Of a stretch of 64,000 nt of DNA, positions 10,758 to 21,229 are shown one piece after another; position 1 is the first letter of the stretch; the number at the start of each line of letters is the position of its first letter. Source of the stretch: Isoperla grammatica (lineage: Eukaryota > Arthropoda > Insecta > Plecoptera > Perlodidae). A program made the translations under genes and the position numbers. The notes below the pieces were generated by a model. The model made no database searches, was not told the DNA's origin, and worked only from the letters and a program-made list of their open reading frames with translations. The stretch lies in NCBI GenBank assembly GCA_945910005.1, contig OX246740.1, positions 59,408,646 through 59,472,645 on the forward strand, given 5' to 3'.

Positions 10758-12699
10758 CACAACGAGCGATATGACTGCGATGATCGCCAGCAGGTAGTAT
10801 TCCACCACCTCCTCCGTGTCTGAGATGTCGGGGGTGTCCGTGGGCACCTCGTTGTCTACGAACGGAGTCTCGTCTGCCGCTCCCTCCGAGTCCACCACGG
10901 AAACGTCGGCGCAGGCTCGGAACTCCTCCTGCGGTCCGCAACCCACGGCGCCCGTCCCGTTCTCGCAGGTCCCCCAGTTGTTGCCGGCCACGTAGCGCCA
11001 CTGCAGGATGCACTGCGAGCAAGTGAGCTCGGCCGGCAGGCGGTAGCGCGTCTCAAAGATCTTGTTGCCCGGCCCGGGGTAGTAGCGCGTTGCCTCGTCT
11101 GCCCCCCGAGCAAGCACGTGCGTGTCCAGACACTGCTGGGAGCCCACCAGACGGGGGTTGTTGTTGGGACACAGGCGGAACTCAAAGTAGCCGCGGTGGT
11201 TGGCCGTCAGCTCGATGCGTATCGTGATAGACGAGTTCTTCTTGTAGCGGCGGACGATCACGCCCTGGCCGTACTTTCCACCCGCTTCGTGTGGCCGGGG
11301 CTGAAACACAGACAGCGGTTACGTTGAGTTGGGCATTTTACAAGCTCGGGATTTTCAGAAATGGTGGCAATGCATTTCACTACTTTGAACTATTGTTTGC
11401 GATAAAGCTGCTTGACATCTCCATATTAGTTAGTATTTTCATTTCTCCACATAAACTGAATTGGAATTAACATGGGGCAACGTGATCTGATGGAATCGAA
11501 TGTAAGCTCGTTTAACTGAACTGAACATCTGCAGAAAATTCATTGTTTGTTTGTGTTAACATCGCCAAGTTTGCAACGTTTGCTTAAGTTGAAGTGGAAG
11601 TATTTCTAGACATTTTGTGAGAAATGTCACATCCCTAGTCTTGGGTATTTCTCTGCTTGTACACAATTCTGTGAGTGTGCAATTCAACCTTCCTCTTAAC
11701 CTGACGGACCCTTGCGTTGTGTCAATAGTTCTCGTTGTGTTGGTCAACCGTGAAATGAGGATTACATCACAATTAATATTCTACTCCTTATTTCGGTCTT
11801 GTACCCTTGTGAATCAATATGACTTTCTCCTACGAAACTGTGCCTGGCTTCTATATTAGTAATCAAGGAAGTGAACGCTGCCTTCTGTGTTCATGTTTTG
11901 GAGACAATGCATGGCTGATGTGATGCACTTGGCTAGCGATAGAGCGATAGAAACCAGTATGCCTGACTAGAGATGTCAGTGAACTCTACTGAGAAAAGAA
12001 AAATATCACTTTTTTCTTTCCATCTTAAGTCATAGTGTCAAGTATTCCATATTGTTATTACTTATTAGTTAGCTTCGACAATTTATAATGAATGTGATTA
12101 TATCAGGACAATTGTGTTCTTTTTCCAATAGGTACCTTGACCCCCCCGGGTTATTATTGGATAACTGACAAGTTATTCTTGGTGGAGCTTGAGAGGCTGG
12201 TTCTCTCTAGTAACACTTTATGCCCCCCCCCCCCCCCCCCCCTCAAACTTACTGGGTACACAATACGTATCAGTGACTTGTGCTTTATTACCTCATCTCA
12301 CACTCATTGCAAATGATCAAGAAGACTCAGAACATAACAACAAGGTGTTGCACGTAGTGACCGGGGCATGCAAGCTCATATTACACATGCGCTGATGAGT
12401 GAGGGACAATATAATGTGCTCCGTTGCTATGACGGCTCCCGAGTCACCAACACGAACCAGGAGTCGAACCCACATACCGTCGGACTGTCCCAGGGGTCTC
12501 CGCATATCCCGCACTTGCCGCCGTTCTTGGTCCACTGTCGGGAGTAACCCCCGCAATAGAGCTCGTGATCGTTGTAGTCTGCGGGGCTGGAAAAGCCGTA
12601 GCGCCACATGGTGCCTCGCGACGGTGGCTCTATCAGGCGGCCGTGCCCGGCGACACCCGTGAGCAGCGCGGCCGCACACACGAGGAGCCGTGGCGACAT
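10614..12699 (-). CDS. AA15-type lytic polysaccharide monooxygenase, membrane-anchored, 2 exons
   Basis: Exon 1 is 12699-12478 and exon 2 is 11300-10614, joined in phase 0 across a GT-AG intron; 302 residues. Residues 1-18 (MSPRLLVCAAALLTGVAG) form a signal peptide. Cleavage exposes His19 (HGRLIEPPSR), the first ligand of the copper histidine brace. His109 in TANHRGYFEF is the second ligand, and CGICGDPWDSP, GGKYGQGVIV and WGTCENGTGAVGCG are typical of the AA15 domain. Residues about 242-268 are one transmembrane helix, followed by a 34-residue basic, Pro-rich tail (RPPVPPPRTKK). AA15 enzymes cleave chitin or cellulose oxidatively; the substrate here is unknown. I chose the ATG at 12699 because it gives a clean signal peptide; an in-frame ATG 27 bp upstream would spoil it. 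The intron contains a 20-C run at 12223-12242. Both ends of the coding region are tandemly duplicated. Confidence 0.92.
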
Positions 12700-13398
12700 G
12701 CTAGAGCTGCCCCTGTAACCAGACAACCAGGTTATAGTAGCGCCACATGGTGCCTCGCGACGGTGGCTCTATCAGGCGGCCGTGCCCGGCGACACCCGTG
12801 AGCAGCGCGGCCGCACACACTAGGAGCCGTGGCGACATGCTAGAGCTGCCCCTGTAACCAGACAACCAGGTTATAGTAGCGCCACATGGTGCCTCGCGAC
12901 GGTGGCTCTATCAGGCGGCCGTGCCCGGCGACACCCGTGAGCAGCGCGGCCGCACACACGAGGAGCCGTGGCGACATGCTAGAGCTGCCCCTGTAACCAG
13001 ACAACCAGGTTATAGTAGCGCCACATGGTGCCTCGCGACGGTGGCTCTATCAGGCGGCCGTGCCCGGCGACACCCGTGAGTAGGGCGGCCGCACACACGA
13101 GGAGCCGTGGCGACATGCTAGAGCTGCCCCTGTAACCAGACAACCAGGTTATAGTAGCGCCACATGGTGCCTCGCGACGGTGGCTCTATCAGGCGGCCGT
13201 GCCCGGCGACACCCGTGAGCAGCGCGGCCGCACACACGAGGAGCCGTGGCGACATGCTAGAGCTGCCCCTGTAACCAGACAACCAGGTTATAGTAGCGCC
13301 ACATGGTGCCTCGCGACGGTGGCTCTATCAGGCGGCCGTGCCCGGCGACACCCGTGAGCAGCGCGGCCGCACACACGAGGAGCCGTGGCGACATCCTG
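12598..13398 (-). repeat. 139-bp array, block 1 (six units carrying the LPMO signal-peptide exon)
   Basis: Start-codon complements fall at 12697, 12836, 12975, 13114, 13253 and 13392, exactly 139 bp apart. The first is the genuine LPMO exon. Each unit contains, on the minus strand, an acceptor-like ctggttacag, a short 5' leader, the ATG, the signal peptide, the mature His and codons to TMWR. The upstream units then diverge into YYNLVVWLQGQL and a stop. Units differ by only one or two bases. Confidence 0.93.
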
Positions 13399-13401
13399 TA
13401 A

Positions 13402-13825
13402 AGCGGAGTTCACACACATTTGCTAACGATAAGGATAGTGACTAAGAGCTAGCGCCTAGACGTTCCGGTTCACACGCAGGAACTAGAATAACGAATGTCT
13501 ATGATATTCAAGAAAAGAATGGGCCTACGGGAAAGCCTATCTTATTAATAATAATAATTAATAATATTAATAAATTAGTTAATAATAACTTTTGCTTATA
13601 TAACATCAGTAGTTTCTATTAGATTGGTTTTTGCAAAAAGACATCCTAGCTTCTGATTGGATGGACCTGATTCTGGATAAGGATATGGCTGGAAGTTAAA
13701 AGTTAGTTAACTTTTCTTAGCCATAGCGCTAGTCGTTAGCCATGTCCTGTCGTGTGAACGCCTACACGCATTTCCGTATGTTCAACTTCCAGCCATAATC
13801 CTTAGCAAAGTGTCTGAACCGGCCT
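13402..13825. mobile_element. 424-bp MITE inside the 139-bp array
   Basis: The ends are imperfect inverted repeats: AGCGGAGTTCACACAC on the left and, reverse-complemented, AGGCCGGTTCAGACAC on the right, both followed by TTTGCTAA. A TAA duplication flanks the insert (13399-13401 and 13826-13828); the empty site ctgTAAccagac survives in sister units. A 3-bp TWA target fits PIF/Harbinger-type elements. No coding capacity. Confidence 0.75.
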
Positions 13826-13828
13826 TAA

Positions 13829-14393
13829 CCAGACAACCAGGTTATAGTAGCGCCACATGGTGCCTCGCGACGGTGGCTCTATCAGGCGGCCGTGCCCGGC
13901 GACACCCGTGAGCAGCGCGGCCGCACACACTAGGAGCCGTGGCGACATCCTAGAGCTGCCCCTGTAACCAGACAACCAGGTTATAGTAGCGCCACATGGT
14001 GCCTCGCGACGGTGGCTCTATCAGGCGGCCGTGCCCGGCGACACCCGTGAGCAGCGCGGCCGCACACACGAGGAGCCGTGGCGACATGCTAGAGCTGCCC
14101 CTGTAACCAGACAACCAGGTTATAGTAGCGCCACATGGTGCCTCGCGACGGTGGCTCTATCAGGCGGCCGTGCCCGGCGACACCCGTGAGCAGCGCGGCC
14201 GCACACACGAGGAGCCGTGGCGACATCCTAGAGCTGCCCCTGTAACCAGACAACCAGGTTATAGTAGCGCCACATGGTGCCTCGCGACGGTGGCTCTATC
14301 AGGCGGCCGTGCCCGGCGACACCCGTGAGCAGGGCGGCCGCACAAACGAGGAGTCGTGGCAACATCCTAGAGCTGCCCCTGTAACCAGACAAC
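13829..14393 (-). repeat. 139-bp array, block 2 (four units)
   Basis: This continues block 1 beyond the MITE, with start-codon complements at 13946, 14085, 14224 and 14363. The last unit has more changes (for example agggcggccgcacaaac) and the array ends at 14393. Ten units in total across both blocks. Confidence 0.92.
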
Positions 14394-14496
14394 AATACCA
14401 CGTGTACTAGGACAATTAGTTATCTGTGCTAGGACGTATAATGACAGCGCTATCTTTTCAGATTTTCGCCAGAGCTTTTCTGGGAACTGTCAGGAA

Positions 14497-15797
14497 TAAT
14501 GCTGCGGAAAAACGCAGTAAGGAGTAACTTGAAGAGAAATAATGCAGAGGGAAAACGTAGCAAAGAGTTACTTGAAGAGAAATAATGCTGAGGGAAAACG
14601 CAGCAAGGACTAATTTGAAGAGTAATAATGCTGAGGGAAAATGCAGCAAGGAGTAACTTGAAGAGAAATAATGCTGAGGGAAAACTCAGCAAGGAGTAAC
14701 TTGAAGAGAAATAATGCCGAGGGAAAATGCAGCAAGGAGTAACTTGAAGAGAAATAGTGCCGAGGGAAAATGCAGCAAGGAGTAACTGAAGAGAAATAAT
14801 ACTGAGGGAAAACGCAGCAAGGAGTAACTGAAGAGAAATAATGCTGAGGGAAAACGCAGCAAGGAGTAACTTGAAGAGAAATAATGCTGAGGGAAAACTC
14901 AGTAAGGAGTAACTTGAAGAGAAATAATGCTGAGGGAAAATGCAGTAAGGAGTAACTTGAAGAGAAATAATGCTGATGGAAAATGCAGCAAGGAGTAACT
15001 TGAAGAGAAATAATGCAGAGGGAAAACTCAGCAAGGAGTAACTTGAAGAGAAATAATGCTGAGGGAAAACTCAGTAAGGAGTAACGTGAAGAGAAATAAT
15101 GCTGAGGGAAAACTCAGTAAGGAGTAACTTGAAGAGAAATAATGCTGAGGGAAAACTCAGCAAGGAGTAACTTGAAGAGAAATAATGCTGAGGGAAAACG
15201 CAGCAAGGAGTAACTTGAAGAGAAATAATGCCGAGGGAAAACTCAGCAAGGAGTAACTTGAAGAGAAATAATGCTGAGGGAAAACGCAGCAAGGAGTAAC
15301 TTGAAGAGAAATAATGCTGAGGGAAAACGCAGCAAGGAGTAACTTGAAGAGAAATAATGCTGAGGGAAAACGCAGCAAGGAGTAACTTGAAGAGAAATAA
15401 TGCTGAGGGAAAACGCAGCAAGGAGTAACTTGAAGAGAAATAATGCCGAGGGAAAACTCAGCAAGGAGTAACTTGAAGAGAAATAATGCTGAGGGAAAAC
15501 GCAGCAAGGAGTAACTTGAAGAGAAATAATGCCGAGGGAAAACGCAGCAAGGAGTAACTTGAAGAGAAATAATGCTGAGGGAAAACGCAGCAAGGAGTAA
15601 CTTGAAGAGAAATAATGCCGAGGGAAAACGCAGCAAGGAGTAACTTGAAGAGAAATAATGCCGAGGGAAAACGCAGCAAGGAGTAACTTGAAGAGAAATA
15701 ATGCCGAGGGAAAACGCAGCAAGGAGTAACTTGAAGAGAAATAATGCCGAGGGAAAACGCAGCAAGGAGTAGTTGAAGAGAAATAATGCTGAGGGAA
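14497..15797. repeat. 43-bp minisatellite, about 30 copies
   Basis: The unit is ctgagggaaaacgcagcaag followed by gagtaacttgaagagaaataatg. Variants alternate ctgag/ccgag and cgcag/ctcag, and one base is lost in a few units. On the minus strand all three frames stay open over long runs because 43 is not a multiple of 3, so the long ORFs here are by-products of the repeat. Confidence 0.92.
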
Positions 15798-16130
15798 TCC
15801 ACGAAGGAGCAAACAAGGTTATTTGAATGTATGTATACGGATACCGTATCGTAGACCTGTGTCATAAGTGCAATAAATTAGAGTGTAACAATGTTACACG
15901 ATATGATTGTGATCATGAATGAGTGTATTGTTAGTGATAAAGTGGGATACATACGGTTACGGACCGGCGTACAAGATTGCCATTTAGATTGTTCCTATAT
16001 TCATTCATAATATTTGTTGCTTGTCATCCAGTATAGCCAAGGTGAAAATGTACTTTCGTTAGGTTGTGTAACACCTATGTGTGTATATAGCACCTGTCGT
16101 GTTGCATGGGGAACACATGGCACGTTGCAG
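15798..16130. other. No feature recognised
   Basis: AT-rich DNA between two tandem arrays. I see no exon, inverted repeat or RNA gene. Confidence 0.4.
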
Positions 16131-16366
16131 TTACGGTTACGCGACTGTACTGTATAACACGCCCTGTCGTTACATGGGTTGCAGTTACGTGTACGCGACT
16201 GTACTGTATAACACGCCCTGTCGTTACGTGGGTTACAGTTACGTGTACGCGACTGTACTGTATAACACGCCCTGTCGTTACATGGGTTGCAGTTACGTGT
16301 ACGCGACTGTACTGTATAACACGCCCTGTCGTTACATGGGTTGCAGTTACGTGTACGCGACTGTAC
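16131..16366. repeat. 54-bp tandem repeat, about 4 copies
   Basis: The unit starts cgttacatgggttgcagtta, then cgtgtacgcgactgtactgt, then ataacacgccctgt. The length is 18 codons and two plus-strand frames read through (one as YATVLYNTPCRYMGCSYV), but there is no exon context. One unit has cgttacgtgggtta. Confidence 0.85.
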
Positions 16367-18675
16367 GCTGTCTGGTTGTGCAGGGTCCTCGAACCCACGT
16401 CCGTCGGTTGCACGGGAATCGAACCCGTACTAGTCTGAGCTCTCGGCTACCACCACAATGCCCTGCGGCTTTGTCTGAGGTATCCAACGTCAAGTTGTGT
16501 CCACGCGAGTTTAACAAAGCAGAAATTCTTTATTTCTGGAAAGAAAGAAAATAAAGTAATAAGCGTGCACATTGTATTCAAGAACTGGTATTGTGTTGTG
16601 TATGAACTGCGTATTCGAGCTGTATATGGGTCGAGCACGAGACCTGTATTAGCAGACGCTGGTCTGGGTTCGAGTCCCGGGCGCACGTTTATACCTGTTA
16701 CTACATAAAACAAGGGGCTGTCTCTATCACTCTTACCTACCTGATTGATTGTATTACAAGCATTATCTTGCCAATGCCATGACTGACTGAGTCGAAGTGT
16801 TGATCTTTGAGGAGGCCTCGAGTTCAACTAAACTCACGAGCTTCTTACACCGTTGAGTTACTCTCTGGTATCTGACTCCGTGAGCCGTCGGGTTGGCGTT
16901 CACTCAAGTAGAACGCGGTCAAGTATTTACATCTATTTATTAGTTCCTTCCTATACAGTCTGTGCGTTTTTCTAACAGATTTGACTGCGACAAGGGCGAT
17001 AGTTTGAGTAAAACCGGAAGTCAGTCGAAAGTGAAACCCTCGAACCCCGTCACAGGAACCGACCCCGCGTGACCGAACCGGACCGGGATGACACTTTGCT
17101 AACAAGCTGACTTTCTAATCCTCTCGTTATTATCCCGTGTAAAACTAATGAAATATTGTGGCCATTTCCGAAATGTTTTCGCTAATGACTAATTAACATG
17201 TATTAGGTTGTTTTCCATCCATTCACTTGTGTGTGTGTATGGAACCTCAGACTCGTGTTGCAACGTGGTAATGTGCTCATGTTTTGAAATGATCGTTCTT
17301 GGGCTATCACGATATCGTAATATCTCGTCGGCCAACTTGTTATCGCATTTAAACATCGATACCGACAACAGGGCCCGTGTGGAGAGCAGAGGTTACCAAT
17401 GTTTGGCCCCTCGCGGATACCGACAACAGGGCCCGTGTGGAGAGCAGAGGTTACCAATGTTTGGCCCCTCGCGGACCACTTGAGTCTATCTTCCACTCCG
17501 CTAGTATCAACTCTGCTCTCCACTCAACACAAGTCAACAGTAATGGGGCGCATACGAAATGGCACAATAAAAATAAGAAACATGTGGCTCGTTGGTTTTG
17601 TGGATTTATTCCTGCTGATTGATTCCCGGTTCGGACTCACGTTTTGTATGTTAATGTAGCAATGGTGCCCATAATAAATGGTGTAATGTCTTCTCAGTTT
17701 TTGTACCTGAGAAGGCAGATAATACTGTGATGGTGTGAACGCGTGTTACGGTTGAGTGCGCTGCTTGGAAGCCATTCAGTCGAAGTCAACAATCAACATA
17801 ATATCCCGCTACTCCGCCTGTTCTGCAGCAATCATGTAGCGATGATTCCGTTGCTTGTTGAGTTATAGCACAGTTATAGGAATATATTTCTATTTGAAAC
17901 TCTTGGGAAGATTAGGGTTAACATCAGGGTGGGTTTCGCATTCAGTATTGTATAGGGTTAGGGGACAAAAGTCTGGTAACCAGTAGCTCTGACTGCACTT
18001 GTGTACACGGTGGAGCGAACCCGCGGCCCCGGGCTCGAGTCCCGTGCAAGACAACGGATGTTATCAACCAACACCTAGAGCAATATCCTGCAACGCGTAA
18101 TCGCTCAGCCGGTGATTATGATTGTTCATAAATTATCATAATTCCACCTTCCGTTAACAATTACGTTCACTTAGTTTCAATTAGATTGCGATGGTTGAGC
18201 CGGCAGACCGTTAAGTCTCGCGAAGACCGAGAAACATCTCAAATGAGGCGAGACTCGGATTTATTTAGTAACGCACTGCGGGCTTTCTAATTGTGATTCA
18301 AGTCGGTAACCAGAACGTGGTGGCTGCTCAACATGCTGATTCCCACTGGCCTAGATGCGACCGGGCCTCGAACCCGGAACCCTCCTCCAGGCCTGATTGT
18401 TCTCGTCTCTAATATCTGTGCAGACATCTGAGTGCAAGTGTTGTCGTCACACCTGTTGCGTCGGTCACAACAAAAGCATTGTTGCTTGTGTTGTTAGGGG
18501 GGCAGCAGAGCGTAATGCCCTCGTCAGCCACTTGGGAGACTACACGATGCACTTGCCTTCCCTTCCCTGTTCGATAAGAGTGCGCTACGGTCGAGAGACA
18601 AAGCAGTGCACCCCTCACCCTGCGATATTTCACTGGTCTCATATGTACTATAACATCGTTACAGCAGACCCGTAC
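16367..18675. other. Gene-free stretch with tRNA-like box fragments
   Basis: No exons seen. Box-B-like motifs occur near 16415 (minus, GGTTCGATTCCCG), 16668 (plus, GGTTCGAGTCCCG), 18030 (plus) and 18366 (minus). They look like heads of decayed tRNA-derived SINEs, and no full tRNA cloverleaf could be drawn. A 58-bp direct duplication lies at 17358-17474. Confidence 0.4.
17358..17474. repeat. 58-bp direct duplication
   Basis: The block beginning gataccgacaacagggcccg is repeated exactly once, 58 bp further on. Confidence 0.85.
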
Positions 18676-18952
18676 ATAATAATAATAATTTTTCGTATGA
18701 ATACCCGTTATAGGGTGCACACCAGCTTTACCTGATGTGCCCCTCTTCAGGTGACTAACTAGGTTATTAGGGTGTTTGTGGATAGCTGGGAAGGAATGTC
18801 CGAGGGCTGTTAGTATAGGACTCAATCCCAGCATTCGCCTTTACGACTGAGGAAAACCTTGGAAAAAACTTCAGTCAGGACTGCTGGTGGCCGGAATCGA
18901 ACTGGCGACCTCCCGAATAAGAGTCTCGCGTCTTACCCCTGAGCCACCTCTA
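18676..18952 (-). mobile_element. tRNA-derived SINE (copy 1)
   Basis: On the minus strand: box A TGGCTCAGGGG (18946 to 18936), box B AGTTCGATTCC (18903 to 18893), a body containing TTTTCCTCAGTCGTAAAGGC and CCTCGGACATTCCTTCCCAG, and an (ATT)n tail at 18676-18690. It matches the copy at 30780-31023 along its body. Spacing between boxes fits an internal Pol III promoter. Confidence 0.75.
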
Positions 18953-20396
18953 TCGGTGACCCCTACATGTATGTGGCGGACCTATCGGAGGATCTCAAGT
19001 GAACCACACAGAGACCTGAATAACTCGTGCCCAACTGAATGACTTGAATATCAACGAGAGTCTGACATTATCGCCCAGCATTGGCCAACACGTAAGTGTG
19101 TTCACGTTGTTTCCACTCAACGTCGGTGCAATGATCACGACCGTAGTTCGCTAAACGCAGTTTATCCGGCGACTGGGAAACAGATTGATTCACAAGACCC
19201 GCTCGGACTTGCGACACCGACGTCGATGATCTCGTGGGAGTCGAACCAGCGTCCCTTGGTTCGTACGACCCTCCGCTTACACAATACCTTGCAATGTTTT
19301 ACTTCAATAACATAATAATGCCCAATTAAAGAGATTAAATCAAACATTCCTGCCATGATAACGGATTACGCTGCTTATCTGTAATGTAGAAACACCGACC
19401 TAGGACTCGATGTGTAACAATTCCTTGAAACTCTCATCGCAGTTACTTTTCAAGCCAGCCCATCACAACATTAGGCGATCACGGTTCTCTTTTCGGACAA
19501 AAACACGCGCAAGATATTTAACTTTTTAGTTTTTACTATTTAAAATAAAATACGTTGCTGCGTGAGTCTCGCCGTAAGCTACATTTAATTACTAATATAT
19601 CCCACATAGACTCATAAGGAGAACACGGAGTGAAATCGTGGGTATCTATAAATATTATTATAATCTTGACCTCGTGACGTATTTAAATAAAAAGTAAATT
19701 ACCGGTTAATTAGTAGAGGAAATTGCAATTAGTCTGTATCGGAATAGTTTGTTTTGAAGGTATTGAGCGGATCGTCTTGGCGAGAGTCACGCAAGCGTCC
19801 CAATTTAGCGTCAAGCGATGGAAATAATGGCTGTTTTTGTAGCGCTGTGAACCGACGGTGAGTTTTAATTTCTCACGACTTGTTGGCGGGTTATCTGCAC
19901 ACGGCGGGTCGTAATACAGAGGTCGTAACGTTTATCTCTGTAGGAACCTCATTGGGGGATACGGCTCAATGGTGTTGCGACTTGTTTGTTGGTAACATGG
20001 TTCTGTAGTTGGAAACTCTTTGCCTGAACTAATCGTGATTCTCGACTACCATGTCAAATCAAGCAGTTTTTCATTCCATTTCGCGTTCTTTTTTCCGTTC
20101 CCCGTTTTCGATCCGTTCTTATTTTAGGTCGTTTGTCTATGGCCAGCCTTGTCTACTTGTTTGTTTGTTTTCAGTGGTCTAATACTTTGTTTCTGTTGAG
20201 TAATGTCATAGTTATGTTAGAATGAACGTCCTCCAAGCAAGTTCAATGCAGCGACTGTATCTTAGCGCACAGTTCTCTGATTCTGGAGGTCGCGAGCTCG
20301 ATTCCCAGTCATGATTGACGGGCTCCCGCAGTCAGGCCTCAGGCTATCCCAGGTGTAGAGAGCTATGATGACTGAGGTTTCCCCCAGGCAGAGGGT
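18953..20396. other. Gene-free stretch with tRNA-like fragments
   Basis: No exons. A box-B-like motif on the minus strand near 19234 (TGGTTCGACTCCC) and one on the plus strand near 20290 (GAGCTCGATTCCCAG) suggest SINE heads; the latter leads into the 92-bp array. Confidence 0.4.
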
Positions 20397-21229
20397 TGTC
20401 AGGTGTAGAGAGCCATGCAGCAATGATACAGCCAGGCCCATCGGACCGAGACCAAGCCCAAGCCATGCAGTCAGCTGTGGTCTGGCTGTCCCAGGTGTAG
20501 AGAGCCATGCAACAATGATACAGCCAGGCCCATCGGACCGAGACCAAGCCCAAGCCATGCAGTGAGCTGTGGTTTGGCAGTCCCAGGTGTAGAGAGCCAT
20601 GCAACAATGATACAGCCAGGCCCATCGGACCGAGACCAAGCCCAAGCCATGCAGTGAGCTGTGGTTTGGCAGTCCCAGGTGTAGAGAGCCATGCAACAAT
20701 GATACAGCCAGGCCCATCGGACCGAGACCAAGCCCAAGCCATGCAGTGAGCTGTGGTTTGGCAGTCCCAGGTGTAGAGAGCCATGCAACAATGATACAGC
20801 CAGGCCCATCGGACCGAGACCAAGCCCAAGCCATGCAGTGAGCTGTGGTTTGGCAGTCCCAGGTGTAGAGAGCCATGCAACAATGATACAGCCAGGCCCA
20901 TCGGACCGAGACCAAGCCCAAGCCATGCAGTCAGCTGTGGTCTGGCAGTCCCAGGTGTAGAGAGCCATGCAACAATGATACAGCCAGGCCCATCGGACCG
21001 AGACCAAGCCCAAGCCATGCAGTCAGCTGTGGTCTGGCAGTCCCAGGTGTAGAGAACCATGCAACAATGATACAGCCAGGCCCATCGGACCGAGACCAAG
21101 CCCAAGCCATGCAGTGAGCTGTGGTTTGGCAGTCCCAGGTGTAGAGAGCCATGCAACAATGATACAGCCAGGCCCATCGGACCGAGACCAAGCCCAAGCC
21201 ATGCAGTGAGCTGTGGTCTGGCAGTCCCC
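20397..21229. repeat. 92-bp tandem array, about 9 copies
   Basis: The unit begins tcccaggtgtagagagccat, continues gcaacaatgatacagccagg, and ends in ctgtggtttggcag. Copies start at 20581, 20673, 20765 and so on, every 92 bp. The minus-strand ORF of up to 295 codons is spurious: the same peptide appears in rotating frames because 92 is not divisible by 3. Confidence 0.9.

Noticed and set aside
12223..12242. 20-C run, with G runs at 49673-49693 and 63835-63857
   Set aside because: Simple homopolymers whose length may reflect sequencing or assembly; no functional claim is justified.
15157..15816. 219-codon minus-strand ORF rich in Leu/Phe/Ser
   Set aside because: It lies wholly inside the 43-bp array; the same peptides appear in all three frames, and there is no start context or splice site.
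16395..16460. Possible tRNA gene on the minus strand
   Set aside because: It has a box B but boxes are only about 25 bases apart and no acceptor stem could be paired; more likely a SINE fragment.
18890..18952. Possible tRNA gene
   Set aside because: Boxes A and B are well spaced, but the sequence continues into a shared body and tail seen again at 30780, so it is a SINE.
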